Made by a program: the position numbers and the translations under genes
Notes under the pieces: model-generated
What the model saw: only the letters and a program-made list of their open reading frames with translations
Databases searched by the model: none
What the model was told of the DNA's origin: nothing
Source of the DNA: DATHVR01 sp035461175
Lineage (GTDB): Bacteria > Actinomycetota > Acidimicrobiia > Spongiisociales > ZC4RG35
Assembly: GCA_035461175.1 (NCBI GenBank)
Contig: DATHVR010000135.1
Coordinates: forward strand, 1 to 36,340
Direction: 5' to 3'
DNA length: 36,340 nucleotides
Shown: in pieces, positions 9,006 to 17,826 of the stretch
Position numbering within the stretch: position 1 is the stretch's first letter
Layout: each line of letters starts with the position of its first letter

Positions 9006-9505
9006 CGCCGGCCTTCCCCGGCCTTGACCCGGTGCGACAGGGGCGCCGAGCGGAGGTGGCACAGGGCCACCGCCAGCCCGTCGGCGGCATCGGCCGGGGA
9101 GGGAGGGTCGGCCAGGCGCAGCAGCCGGGCGACCATTGCCGCCACCGCCGCCTTGCCGGCGCTCCCGTCGCCGGTCACGGCGGCTTTGATGGCGGTGGGG
9201 GCGTATTCGGTCACCTCGATGCCCGCCTGAGCGGCGGCGAGGATGGCAACCCCTGAGGCTCGGCCCACCGAGATGGCGGTGTTGAGGTTGCGGTTGGTGA
9301 AGACGGTTTCGAGCGAGACCTCCTCGGGCCGGTATTCGGCGATCAGAGCCGTCAGGTCCCGATGGAGGGCGGCGAGGCGGGTCCCGAGCGGCAGGCCGGG
9401 GTCGGTGCGGATGACGCCGGCGGCGACGGCTGCAGGGCGAGGGTGCCCTTCGACGAGGCCGTATCCGGTGACGGTGAGGCCGGGATCGATACCCAAGACG
9501 AACAT
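9002..9505 (-). CDS. ruvC: Holliday junction resolvase RuvC
   Basis: A 167-residue RNase H-fold endonuclease that resolves Holliday junctions. The acidic catalytic residues are visible: Asp in GIDPGLTVTGYG at the N-terminus, Glu in VSLETVF, and the C-terminal acidic pair in ADAADGLAVALCH. It lies 52 bases after yebC in the same direction and overlaps ruvA. Confidence 0.97.
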   Translation of the reverse strand: MFVLGIDPGLTVTGYGLVEGHPRPAAVAAGVIRTDPGLPLGTRLAALHRDLTALIAEYRPEEVSLETVFTNRNLNTAISVGRASGVAILAAAQAGIEVTEYAPTAIKAAVTGDGSAGKAAVAAMVARLLRLADPPSPADAADGLAVALCHLRSAPLSHRVKAGEGRR

Positions 9506-9557
9506 GTGTTCTGCGAGCTTAGGCGGGGAGGGTGACGGGTTCGGGCATTGCGGCGCC

Positions 9558-10307
9558 TCAGGCGCCGGCCATGACCCGTTCCATCACCTCGTCGTCGATG
9601 TCGTAGTTCGAGTACACGGCCTGGACGTCGTCGAGGTCGTCGAGGTTGTCGATGAGGCGGAGGAGTTTCTTGGCGTCGGACTCCTCCACCGGCACGGTGG
9701 TGGTGGGCAACTGGGTGACGTCGGCGCTTTCGACGGCGATCCCGGCCGACTCGATCGCCTTGCGTACCGCGGCCAGGTCGCCCGGGGTGGTGACCACCTC
9801 GAACATCCCTTCGCCGCCGTCCCGCACGTCTTCGGCTCCGGCCTCGAGGGCGGTCAGCATCACGGTGTCCTCCTCCCCGGCGGCGACGACGAGTCCCTTC
9901 TGGTTGAACAGGTAGCCGACCGAGCCCGGCTCGCCCAGGTTGCCGCCGCTGCGGGTGAAGGTGGAGCGGACGTCGCTGGCGGCGCGGTTGCGGTTGTCGG
10001 TGAGGATCTGGACATAGAGCGCCACTCCCCCTGGCCCGTAGCCCTCGTACCAGATCTCCTCGTAGATGGCCCCCTCCACCTCGCCGGTGCCGCGTTTGAT
10101 GGCGCGATCGATGTTGTCGTTGGGCATCGAGGCCGCCTTCGCCTTCTCCACCGCCGTGGCGAGGGTCGGATTGAAGCCGGGGTCTCCCCCGCCTTCGCGC
10201 GCCGCCACCTCGATCCGTTTGGCCAGCTTGGCGAACAGCTTCCCCCGGGCCGCGTCCTGGCGGCCCTTGCGGTGTTTGATGTTGGCCCATTTCGAATGTC
10301 CGGCCAT
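9558..10307 (-). CDS. yebC: YebC/PmpR/TACO1 family protein
   Basis: A 249-residue member of the YebC family, recognised by the N-terminus MAGHSKWANIKHRKGRQD and the segments MPNDNIDRAIKRGTGE and YEGYGPGGVALYV. The family was long annotated as transcriptional regulators; several members are now linked to translation of difficult sequences such as polyproline. The start codon shares TGATG with the pdxT stop. The gene next to ruvC is conserved in most bacteria. Confidence 0.96.
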   Translation of the reverse strand: MAGHSKWANIKHRKGRQDAARGKLFAKLAKRIEVAAREGGGDPGFNPTLATAVEKAKAASMPNDNIDRAIKRGTGEVEGAIYEEIWYEGYGPGGVALYVQILTDNRNRAASDVRSTFTRSGGNLGEPGSVGYLFNQKGLVVAAGEEDTVMLTALEAGAEDVRDGGEGMFEVVTTPGDLAAVRKAIESAGIAVESADVTQLPTTTVPVEESDAKKLLRLIDNLDDLDDVQAVYSNYDIDDEVMERVMAGA

Positions 10308-10897
10308 CAGGTCTCCTGGGCGTCGGCTTCGACGATATCGACGAAGATGCGATGGATGCGGTCGTCGGCGGTGAGTTCGGGATGGAAGGAGGCTCCCAGG
10401 ATCCTGCCCTGGCGAACCATCACCGGATGATCGTGGACCCGCGCCAGCACCTCCACTTCGGCTCCCACCTTCTCAACCCAGGGTGCCCGGATGAAAACGG
10501 CATGAAAGGGTCGGTCGAGGCCGGCGACATCGAGGTCGGCTTCGAAGGAGTCGTTCTGTCGCCCGAAGGCGTTGCGACGCACCATCACATCGAGTCGCCC
10601 CACCAGCGGCTGGGAGCCCTCGGTAACGGCGGCGGACAGGAAGATGAGACCCGCACACGTTCCGAAGACGGCCATGCCGTCGTCGATCCGTCGGCGCAGC
10701 GGGTCGAGCAGGCCGAACCGCTCGCTCAGCTTGCCGATCGTGGTGGATTCGCCGCCCGGGATCACCAGTCCCTCGACCGACTCGAGGTCCTCGGGGCTCT
10801 TGACCGGGACGGCTTCGGTCCCCAGATGAGCGAGCGCCTGCAGGTGCTCGCGGACATCGCCCTGGAGAGCGAGTACTCCGACGCGGGTCACGCTCAC
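10307..10897 (-). CDS. pdxT: PLP synthase glutaminase subunit PdxT
   Basis: A 196-residue class I glutaminase that supplies ammonia to PdxS. The nucleophile is in VFGTCAGLIFL, the early loop is VIPGGESTTIGKL, and the His-Glu pair is in ASFHPELTADDR. The GTG at 10897 overlaps the pdxS stop as GTGA; a second GTG two codons later is possible. The PdxS-PdxT complex makes pyridoxal phosphate without deoxyxylulose phosphate. In mycobacteria tesB lies between the two subunits; here they are directly adjacent. Confidence 0.97.
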   Translation of the reverse strand: MSVTRVGVLALQGDVREHLQALAHLGTEAVPVKSPEDLESVEGLVIPGGESTTIGKLSERFGLLDPLRRRIDDGMAVFGTCAGLIFLSAAVTEGSQPLVGRLDVMVRRNAFGRQNDSFEADLDVAGLDRPFHAVFIRAPWVEKVGAEVEVLARVHDHPVMVRQGRILGASFHPELTADDRIHRIFVDIVEADAQET

Positions 10898-11775
10898 CAG
10901 CCCCGTGTCGCCAGGTGCTCGGCCTCGGTGAGCTCCTCGATGGCGATTCCGGCCATGGCCTCTCCCAAACCGGTGGCCGACTTGGCCACTTTGGCGGCAT
11001 CCTCCCAGTAGGTGGTGGCCTCGACGATGGCCCGGGCGTGGGCGGGGGGATTCGAGCTCTTGAATATGCCGGATCCGACGAAGACGCCGTCACAGCCGAG
11101 CGCCATCATCAGGGCGGCATCGGCCGGGGTGGCGATGCCGCCGGCGGCGAAGTTGACCACCGGCAGTCGCCCTTCCTCACGGATGAGGCGAAGCAGGTCG
11201 ACGGGGGCCCCGTGGTCCCGGGCCGCCGACATCAGCTGTTCCTCACCGAGCTGGGTGACGGCGCCGATCTGGTTGTTCATAGCCCGCATATGGCGGACGG
11301 CCTCGACGACGTTGCCGGTGCCGGCCTCGCCCTTGGTGCGGATCATGGCGGCACCCTCGCCGATGCGGCGCAGCGCCTCACCGAGATTGCGCGCCCCGCA
11401 CACGAAGGGGGTGGTGAAGGCCCACTTGTCGATGTGATGCTCCTCGTCGGCGGGAGTGAGGACCTCGGACTCGTCGATGTAGTCGACTTCCAGCGCTTCC
11501 AGGACCCGCGCCTCGAGGAAGTGGCCGATGCGAGCCTTGGCCATGACGGGGACGCTCACGGCCGCCTTGATCTCTTCCACCTTGGCCGGATCCGCCATGC
11601 GGGCGACACCGCCGTGCTTACGGATGTCGGCGGGGACCCGCTCCAGTGCCATCACGGCTACCGCGCCGGCCTCTTCGGCGATGATCGCCTGCTCGGCATT
11701 GACGACATCCATGATGACGCCGCCTTTGAGCATCTCGGCGAGGCCTCTCTTGACGAGTTCAGTTCCACGTTCCAC
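10894..11775 (-). CDS. pdxS: PLP synthase subunit PdxS
   Basis: A 293-residue (beta/alpha)8 enzyme that builds pyridoxal 5'-phosphate from ribose 5-phosphate, glyceraldehyde 3-phosphate and ammonia. Recognised by GGVIMDVVNAEQA, VMAKARIGHF (catalytic Lys), DESEVLTPADEEHHI and VVNFAAGGIATPADAALMM. I chose the GTG at 11775 because GGAAGGAG sits five bases upstream; a TTG five codons earlier is in frame but overlaps that ribosome site. The PLP made here is the cofactor of enzymes such as the tyrosine phenol-lyase at 26,007. Confidence 0.97.
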   Translation of the reverse strand: MERGTELVKRGLAEMLKGGVIMDVVNAEQAIIAEEAGAVAVMALERVPADIRKHGGVARMADPAKVEEIKAAVSVPVMAKARIGHFLEARVLEALEVDYIDESEVLTPADEEHHIDKWAFTTPFVCGARNLGEALRRIGEGAAMIRTKGEAGTGNVVEAVRHMRAMNNQIGAVTQLGEEQLMSAARDHGAPVDLLRLIREEGRLPVVNFAAGGIATPADAALMMALGCDGVFVGSGIFKSSNPPAHARAIVEATTYWEDAAKVAKSATGLGEAMAGIAIEELTEAEHLATRGW

Positions 11776-11803
11776 GGTTACTCCTTCCAAGTGCCCATGG
11801 TAC

Positions 11804-12835
11804 CTACCGTGCCGCCAGCGCCGATTCGTACGCCGCCCGGTACCGGCCCGCCACCACGGCCCAGTCGAAGCGCCCGGCCGCCGCTCGGGCCCCTTCCCCG
11901 GCCGCCCTCGAGCTGTCGGGGTCGTCGAGCAGGCGGATCATGGCTTCGGCCAGGGCATGGGGGTCGCCGGGAGGAACCATGTCGCCGCATCCGTCCAGCA
12001 CCGGGCGGAAGGCGGGCAGGTCGCTGGCCACGATCGCGCACCCGGCCGCCATCGCCTCCGCCACGACGATGCCGAAGCTCTCGCCGCTCGAGTTGGGAGC
12101 AGCGAACACCCCCGAGGAGGCCAGCAGCCGCCGCTTCTCGTCGTCGTCGACCCGGCCCCGGAAGGACACGCCGGGAAGGCTGGTCGCCCGCTCCGCGCCG
12201 ATCACCACCAGTTCGGCGTGGGGAAACCGGGCCTGGACCAGCGGCCAGGCCCCCAAGAGGACGTCGAGGCCCTTGCGGGGCTCGTCCCGTCCGAGAAACG
12301 CCACTTGCTGTGGCCGTCGTTCGGTATCGATGCGATAGGAGGCCACGTCGATGCCGTTGGGGATCAGCTCGGGCTCTCCCCAGGCGGCGGGCAGGGCCGA
12401 GGCGGCCACCTGGCTGACGGCGGTGAGCGGACGCCCGGCAAACAGCCGCCGCAGGGGGCCCCCGCCGAGACGATAGAGGCGGCGGGTCCAGGGAGCAGGG
12501 TCGGCGTGGAACGTCAGCACGACCGGTCTCCGCCGACTCAGGGCCGCCCACCCCACCAGAGGGATGAGCGGCTCGTGGACATGGACCACGTCGGCGCTCT
12601 CTGACGCGGAGCGGACCAGTCGCCCGGCCCGCGGATCGAGCGTGAGAGGAACCCGGGAACGGTTGGCCGGCAGGGCGATCGAGCGCCCCGCCGCCACCGT
12701 ACCGGGGTGTGCGCCGGGTCCGACCACCACGGCTTCGTCACCGCCCTGGGCGAGGCGCCGGGCGAGTTCCAGGCACTGCTGTTGAACCCCACCCGGGATA
12801 TCCAGGTCATAGGGGCAGACGATCGCCACCCGCAT
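11804..12835 (-). CDS. pimA: Phosphatidylinositol mannosyltransferase-like GT4 glycosyltransferase
   Basis: A 343-residue GT-B glycosyltransferase. The N-terminus MRVAIVCPYDLDIPGGVQ matches PimA, which transfers mannose from GDP-mannose to phosphatidylinositol at the inner membrane face. VHVHEPLIPL, IPNGIDV, FLGRDEPRKGLDVLL and the EX7E motif in SSGESFGIVVAEAMAAG support the GT4 family. Its start shares TGATG with the acyltransferase stop, and pgsA is next upstream, the PIM-pathway order of mycobacteria. Function is therefore inferred from family and context; sugar and acceptor could differ in this lineage. Confidence 0.88.
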   Translation of the reverse strand: MRVAIVCPYDLDIPGGVQQQCLELARRLAQGGDEAVVVGPGAHPGTVAAGRSIALPANRSRVPLTLDPRAGRLVRSASESADVVHVHEPLIPLVGWAALSRRRPVVLTFHADPAPWTRRLYRLGGGPLRRLFAGRPLTAVSQVAASALPAAWGEPELIPNGIDVASYRIDTERRPQQVAFLGRDEPRKGLDVLLGAWPLVQARFPHAELVVIGAERATSLPGVSFRGRVDDDEKRRLLASSGVFAAPNSSGESFGIVVAEAMAAGCAIVASDLPAFRPVLDGCGDMVPPGDPHALAEAMIRLLDDPDSSRAAGEGARAAAGRFDWAVVAGRYRAAYESALAAR

Positions 12836-13686
12836 CAGGCGCGGTCCGAAGGCCAGTTGGGCTGAACGAGGTGCCACTGGGTCGGGTCCCGGCGGATCAG
12901 CTCCTCCAACTGACGGGCGATCTTCTGGGTCGTCTCCTGCGCGTCGGCGTCGGCGGGTATTTCGATCGGGCTGCCGATGATCCCGTGGTGGCCGGCCCCA
13001 GGTTTGAAGTAGACCGCCGCCGGTACCAGGGGCGCCCCGGTGCGCCGGGCGAGGACCGCCGGCCCTCCCGGAAGCGTCGTCCGCTCCCCGAAGAAGTCGA
13101 CCTCCAAACCTCGTCCGGTCAGGTCACGATCCGAGAGGAGGCACACCGCCGCCTGCTGGCGGAGGCGCTCGGCCAGGCGGGCGGTGACACCGCCGTCGCC
13201 GGTGAGCACGATCTCGATACCGAACATGGCTCGCTGCTCGGTGAACCACTCGGTGATATGGGGGTTGGCGAGTCGCTCGGCCACCGCCACCACGTCCAGA
13301 TCGAGGTAGTGGGCGATCAGGGCCGCCGCCTCCCAGTTGCCCAGGTGGGGCAGCACCACGATCACGCCTCGTCCCCCATCCATTGCCCGCCTCAGGTTGT
13401 CGAGGCCGTCGATCGTCAGCGTCTCCTTGAACCGGGGTATCCGTCGGGGGCGGGCCCAGAACGACTCCGCCCAGTAGCGGCCGTAGGAGGCGAAAACCTC
13501 GACCGCCCCGGATGCGGGCTGATCGAGGCGGCGCATGTGGTGTTCCACCATCCGCCTTCTCCGCGGGTCGACCCGGTGCCAGATCCGACCCGCCGCCCGC
13601 CCCAGACGGCGAATCACCGGTTCCGGTAGGGCTCCGAAGATGGCGACGGCGACTCGCAGTGCGAGGTAGGTGCCGCGTTCCTTCAC
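12835..13686 (-). CDS. Lysophospholipid acyltransferase family, PatA-like
   Basis: A 283-residue acyltransferase of the LpxL/PatA type. The HX4E catalytic motif is in VVLPHLGNWEAAALIA and CLLSDRDLTGRGLEVDFFG follows as in the family. In mycobacteria the gene at this position (between pgsA and pimA) acylates phosphatidylinositol mannosides, and the same role is inferred here. It starts 13 bases after pgsA and is coupled to pimA by TGATG. Confidence 0.9.
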   Translation of the reverse strand: MKERGTYLALRVAVAIFGALPEPVIRRLGRAAGRIWHRVDPRRRRMVEHHMRRLDQPASGAVEVFASYGRYWAESFWARPRRIPRFKETLTIDGLDNLRRAMDGGRGVIVVLPHLGNWEAAALIAHYLDLDVVAVAERLANPHITEWFTEQRAMFGIEIVLTGDGGVTARLAERLRQQAAVCLLSDRDLTGRGLEVDFFGERTTLPGGPAVLARRTGAPLVPAAVYFKPGAGHHGIIGSPIEIPADADAQETTQKIARQLEELIRRDPTQWHLVQPNWPSDRA

Positions 13687-13699
13687 GGCGGGGCGGGGG

Positions 13700-14272
13700 T
13701 CACGGCTGGATGCGTCGGTAGGTCGAGACGAAGCGCTGGACGGCCGTGAACCAGACGCTGACGACCATCAGCCATAGCATCGGCTCGACCAATCCCAGCA
13801 TGAGCCCCACGGCAAAGAGGAGAACCCGCTCGGCCCGCCCCATGAACCCCGAACTGCCGTTGAGCCCGACCGATTCGGCCTTGGCCCGCAGGTAGGGGAC
13901 GAGCATGGCTCCGCCGACGGAGAGGACGATGAGGAGCAGCACCCGGGCGTTGCCTTCCATGGCCACTGCGAGGGCGGCGAAGGAGGCGATCTCACCGATG
14001 CGATCGCTGCCGGCGTCGAGGAAGGCACCGCGCGCCGAGACCTTGTCGGAGGCGCGTGCCACGGTCCCGTCGAGGCCGTCGAGCGCCGAGCCGAGGAGGG
14101 CGATGGCGGCTCCGGCGGTGAGGCGACCGGTGCCGATGACGATGGCGCCGGCAATCGTCACCGCTAGGCCGATCGCAGTCATGGCGGCCGGCGTCACTCC
14201 AATGGTGGCGAGGAAAGTCCCGATGGGTCCGATGAATCCCTGAATGCGGGGTCGGACACGAGTGTCGATCAC
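13700..14272 (-). CDS. pgsA: CDP-alcohol phosphatidyltransferase, phosphatidylinositol (phosphate) synthase type
   Basis: A 190-residue membrane enzyme with about six hydrophobic segments. The CDP-OH-P signature D-x2-DG-x2-AR-x8-G-x3-D-x3-D is complete, beginning LDGLDGTVARASDKVSARG and ending FLDAGSD. It condenses CDP-diacylglycerol with a polyol; followed by PatA-like and PimA-like genes, an inositol-phosphate acceptor is the best inference. The GTG start has no Shine-Dalgarno sequence and lies just downstream of a promoter-like motif, so a leaderless or near-leaderless mRNA is plausible. First gene of the long operon. Confidence 0.93.
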   Translation of the reverse strand: MIDTRVRPRIQGFIGPIGTFLATIGVTPAAMTAIGLAVTIAGAIVIGTGRLTAGAAIALLGSALDGLDGTVARASDKVSARGAFLDAGSDRIGEIASFAALAVAMEGNARVLLLIVLSVGGAMLVPYLRAKAESVGLNGSSGFMGRAERVLLFAVGLMLGLVEPMLWLMVVSVWFTAVQRFVSTYRRIQP

Positions 14273-14281
14273 GAGGACGCC

Positions 14282-14310
14282 AACGTAACAGATCGACCCC
14301 CCGGGTCGCA
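14282..14310 (-). promoter_or_regulatory. Candidate promoter of the pgsA operon
   Basis: On the minus strand TACGTT (14287-14282) fits a -10 box and TGCGAC (14310-14305) lies 17 bases upstream as a weak -35. Transcription would start only a few bases before the GTG of pgsA, consistent with the missing ribosome-binding site. Confidence 0.4.
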
Positions 14311-14328
14311 GGTCGGGAGGACGCGAGG

Positions 14329-14357
14329 ATGCGGTGTCTCCCCAGCGTTCCTATGAT
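14329..14357 (+). promoter_or_regulatory. Candidate promoter of the EF-G-like gene
   Basis: TATGAT at 14352-14357 is one base from the -10 consensus. The -35 position (14329-14334) is poor. A start near 14364 would leave a leader of about 20 bases containing GAGGAG ahead of the ATG at 14384. Confidence 0.4.
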
Positions 14358-14383
14358 CGCCAGGCCGACTGCGAGGAGTTCAA

Positions 14384-16432
14384 ATGGTCCCCGAAAAGAT
14401 CCGGAACGTCGCCCTGGTGGGTCATGGCGGGAGCGGCAAGACCTCCCTGGCAGAGGCGCTGCTCTTCGTAGCGGGAGCCAGCAACCGGCTCGGTTCCGTC
14501 GACCAGGGAACCTCTCTGTTCGACTACGAGCCCGAAGAGATCGACCGCAAGATCTCCCTGAGTCTCGCCGTCGCCTCCTTCGATTGGCACGGCCACACCA
14601 TCAATCTGGTCGACACCCCCGGGTACGCCGATTTCTCCGGCGACGCTCGTGCCGCCCTGCGCGCCGCCGACCTGGCCCTGTTCGTGGTTTCCGCCGTCGA
14701 CGGGGTCGAGGTGTCGACCGAGCTGATGTGGCGGGCGGCGGCCGAAGAGGGCATCCCCCGGGCGATCGTCGTCACCAAGCTCGACCGGGATCGGGCCTCC
14801 TTCCAGCGCACCCTGGACCAGCTCAAGGAGACCTTCGGGAAACGGGTGGCTCCGGTCCAGGTGCCGATCGGCGAGGAAGGGAACCTGTCGGGAATCGTGC
14901 GGGTCGTCTCCGAGCGGGCCTACGAGTACACCGATGGGGCAAAGCGGGGCAAGCAGGTCGAGTTGCCCGACTCGGTGGCCGATCTCGTGCACACCACCCA
15001 CACGGCACTGGTCGAATCGGTGGTGGAGACCGACGACTCGCTGCTGGAGGCCTACTTCGAGGGCAAGGAGCCGGACCGCGAGGTGATCGTTCGCACCGTT
15101 CACGAGGGGATGCTCGCCGGCGACATATTCCCGGTGCTGGTCGCCTCGGCTCACAAGCTCATCGGCATCGACACCCTGGCCGAATTCCTGGTCGACTTCG
15201 GTCCCAACCCGCTCGAGCACTCCGTCCCGCCATTGCAGGAAGGGTCGCTGCAGATCTCCGGCGAAGGACCGCCGGTGGCTTACGTCTTCAAGACCGTGTC
15301 GGACCCGTTCGTGGGCCGGATCTCGATGTTCCGGGTGTTCTCGGGCTCGATTCCCGTCGACTCGGAACTGGAGCTGTCCGGGGGCGGGAAGGTGCGCATG
15401 CACAACCTGTTCCGGATGCAGGGCAAGGACCACCAGGAAGTCGAGTCCGTCGGCGTGGGTGAGATCGCCGCGGTGGCCAAGGCCGAGCAGGCCCGGGCGG
15501 GCGTGACGCTGCGGGCGGCGAGCTCCGATGTGGTCATCGTTCCCATGACCCAGCCCACCCCGGTCATGGAACTGGCGATCAACCCCCATTCCAACCAGGA
15601 CGAGGAGAAGCTGTCGAGTGCCTTGGCCCGGGTCGCCGAAGAGGATCCCACCATCCGCATCGAGCGCCGGGGCGAGACCGGCGAGACGATCCTCGCCGGC
15701 CTGGGTGACAATCACCTGGAGGTGACGATCGCCCGGATCGCCCGCAAGTTCGGGGTCGAGGTGGACACCTCCCTGCCCAAGATCCCCTACCGCGAGACGA
15801 TCACCGCCTCGGCCGAGGCCGAGGGCAAGCACAAGAAGCAATCGGGGGGCCGGGGCCAATTCGGGGTGGCGGTGGTCAAGTTCTCGCCCCGCCCCCGCGG
15901 ATCGGGCTTCGAGTTCATCGACAGCATCAAGGGCGGTTCGGTCCCCCGCCAGTTCATTCCCGCCGTCCACCGCGGAATCGAGGAGGCGCTGGCCCAGGGA
16001 ATCGTGGCCGGATACCCCGTGCTCGACATCGCCGCCGAGTTGCTCGACGGCAAGTATCACGCCGTCGACTCCGACGAGCTCTCGTTTCGCATGGCGGGTA
16101 TCCAGGCCGTCAGGGCGGCCGCTCCCAATCTGGGCGGAGTCCTGTTGGAGCCGATCATGCATCTGACCGTCCGTGTTCCCGAGGATTACACGGGGGATAT
16201 CATGGGCGACATCAATGCCAAGCGCGGTCGGGTTCTCGGAATGGACACCGACGGCGGTGTCCGCCTCATCGAGGCCCAGGTACCGATGGCAGAGGTGCAA
16301 CGGTATGCCGTCGACCTCCGCTCCATGACCTCGGGTCGCGGGACCTTCGAAGTCAGCTTCGATCACTACGAGGAGGTCCCCCACCAGGAGGTGCAGCGGA
16401 TCATCGAGGCCGCACGCGCTGAAGAGCAGTAA
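14384..16432 (+). CDS. Elongation factor G-like translational GTPase (EF-G2 type)
   Basis: A 682-residue EF-G paralogue. G1 is GHGGSGKTSL, G3 is DTPGYADF, and G4 is TKLDR instead of the canonical NKxD, a change typical of the EF-G2/FusA-like subfamily. Domains II to V follow: HKKQSGGRGQFG (domain IV start), GSVPRQFIPAVHRGIEEAL and IMGDINAKRGRVLGMD (domain V). The housekeeping fusA normally sits with rpsL/rpsG and tufA, so this is a second copy with an unproven role in translocation or recycling. The start has GAGGAG upstream. It is 14 bases ahead of gltA and faces away from pgsA. Confidence 0.93.
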   Translation: MVPEKIRNVALVGHGGSGKTSLAEALLFVAGASNRLGSVDQGTSLFDYEPEEIDRKISLSLAVASFDWHGHTINLVDTPGYADFSGDARAALRAADLALFVVSAVDGVEVSTELMWRAAAEEGIPRAIVVTKLDRDRASFQRTLDQLKETFGKRVAPVQVPIGEEGNLSGIVRVVSERAYEYTDGAKRGKQVELPDSVADLVHTTHTALVESVVETDDSLLEAYFEGKEPDREVIVRTVHEGMLAGDIFPVLVASAHKLIGIDTLAEFLVDFGPNPLEHSVPPLQEGSLQISGEGPPVAYVFKTVSDPFVGRISMFRVFSGSIPVDSELELSGGGKVRMHNLFRMQGKDHQEVESVGVGEIAAVAKAEQARAGVTLRAASSDVVIVPMTQPTPVMELAINPHSNQDEEKLSSALARVAEEDPTIRIERRGETGETILAGLGDNHLEVTIARIARKFGVEVDTSLPKIPYRETITASAEAEGKHKKQSGGRGQFGVAVVKFSPRPRGSGFEFIDSIKGGSVPRQFIPAVHRGIEEALAQGIVAGYPVLDIAAELLDGKYHAVDSDELSFRMAGIQAVRAAAPNLGGVLLEPIMHLTVRVPEDYTGDIMGDINAKRGRVLGMDTDGGVRLIEAQVPMAEVQRYAVDLRSMTSGRGTFEVSFDHYEEVPHQEVQRIIEAARAEEQ

Positions 16433-16446
16433 CGGAAAGGAACGTC

Positions 16447-17733
16447 ATGCCCGAAGCCGCCCTCAGATACGACGACCGCGAGATCACCCTTCCCGTCGAG
16501 GTCGGCACCCTGGGAGAGAGGTCGGTCGATATCAGCCGGCTGCGTTCCGAGACCGGGCTCGTCACTCTCGACCGTGGGTTCGCCAACACCGCCGAGAGCA
16601 GATCGTCGGTGAGTTTCATCAACGGTGAAGAGGGGATTCTCTCCTACCGCGGTTATCCGATCGAGCAGCTGGCGGAGAGCTGTAGCTTCCTCGAGGTCGC
16701 CTATCTGCTGCTCTACGGCGAGCTGCCCAACGAGAACCAGCTCACCGAGTGGGAAGACTCGATCACCCATCACACCCTCCTCCGCGAGGACATGAAGAAG
16801 CTGTTCGAGGCCTTCCCCCACGAGGCGCACCCGATGCAGATCCTCGCTTCGGCCACGTCGGCGCTGGCGACGTACTATCCCGACGCCCTCGACCCCCTCG
16901 ACGCAACTGCGGTCGACATCTCGTCCCGGCGTCTCATCGCCAAGCTGCCCACGATGGTGTCGTGGTCGTACAAGTACCGGGTGCACCAGCCCTATGTGTA
17001 TCCCCGCAACGACCTCGAATACTCGTCTCGGTTCCTCCACACGATGTTCTCGGTGCCGGCCGAGGAGTACCTACCCAACGACGTCATCGCCAAGGCGCTA
17101 AACGTTCTCTTCATCCTCCACGCCGACCACGGCCAGAACTGCTCGTCGTCGGCCGTGCGCCTGGTCGGTTCAGGCCACGCCAACATCTTCAGCTCGATCG
17201 CCTCGGGCGTCCACGCTCTCTCCGGTCCGCTGCATGGCGGTGCCAACCAGGCCGTCCTGGAGATGCTGGAGAAGATCGTCGATGACGGTGGTGATGTCTC
17301 CAAGTACGTGGCCAAGGCCAAGGACAAGGAGGACAAGTTCCGCCTGATGGGCTTCGGGCACCGGGTCTACAAGAACTTCGACCCCCGGGCGAAGCTGATC
17401 AAGACCCTCTCCGATGACGTCCTCGCCCAGCTCGGGCTCGAGGACCCGCTCCTCGACGTGGCCAAGGAGCTCGAGCAGGTTGCCCTCGAAGACGACTATT
17501 TCGTCGAGCGCAAGCTGTATCCCAACGTCGACTTCTACTCGGGGATCATCTACCGGGCGATGGGCTTTCCGACCGACATGTTCACGGTCCTCTTCGCCCT
17601 CGGACGGCTCCCGGGCTGGCTGGCCCAGTGGCGCGAGCTCCAGTCCGACCCCCAGTCGAAGATCTTCCGCCCTCGCCAGGTGTACTCGGGTCCCGAGCCC
17701 CGCGACATCACCCCCCTCTCCCAACGGAGCTGA
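16447..17733 (+). CDS. gltA: Citrate synthase
   Basis: A 428-residue type I citrate synthase that condenses acetyl-CoA and oxaloacetate at the entry to the TCA cycle. Catalytic residues are visible: His in LHADHGQNCSSS, His in SGPLHGGANQA and Asp in PNVDFYSGI, with GFGHRVYKNFDPR between. A GGAAAGGA ribosome site precedes the ATG. It is probably co-transcribed with the EF-G-like gene, and is followed by a large palindrome. Confidence 0.97.
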   Translation: MPEAALRYDDREITLPVEVGTLGERSVDISRLRSETGLVTLDRGFANTAESRSSVSFINGEEGILSYRGYPIEQLAESCSFLEVAYLLLYGELPNENQLTEWEDSITHHTLLREDMKKLFEAFPHEAHPMQILASATSALATYYPDALDPLDATAVDISSRRLIAKLPTMVSWSYKYRVHQPYVYPRNDLEYSSRFLHTMFSVPAEEYLPNDVIAKALNVLFILHADHGQNCSSSAVRLVGSGHANIFSSIASGVHALSGPLHGGANQAVLEMLEKIVDDGGDVSKYVAKAKDKEDKFRLMGFGHRVYKNFDPRAKLIKTLSDDVLAQLGLEDPLLDVAKELEQVALEDDYFVERKLYPNVDFYSGIIYRAMGFPTDMFTVLFALGRLPGWLAQWRELQSDPQSKIFRPRQVYSGPEPRDITPLSQRS

Positions 17734-17751
17734 GCACCCCAAAACCCGTTC

Positions 17752-17793
17752 TCGCGACAGAATTGCGCGCTATGGCGCGCAATTCTGTCGCGA
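17752..17793. terminator. Perfect 19-bp stem palindrome between convergent genes
   Basis: Arms 17752-17770 and 17775-17793 are exact reverse complements with a TATG loop. It lies between the ends of gltA (+) and a membrane-protein gene (-), where a bidirectional terminator would be expected. Neither strand has a strong U-tract, so it may be a transcription-stopping hairpin of another kind or a dispersed palindromic repeat. TTTTCGCGACAG from its flank and arm recurs at 27851-27862. Confidence 0.75.
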
Positions 17794-17826
17794 AAAGCTC
17801 TGGGGGCCTGGCCGTTTCGGGGGGGC

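Noticed and set aside
14351..16384. 677-residue frame on the minus strand opposite the EF-G-like gene
   Set aside because: Shadow of a highly expressed, codon-biased gene; Gly/Val/His/Asp-rich with no motif.
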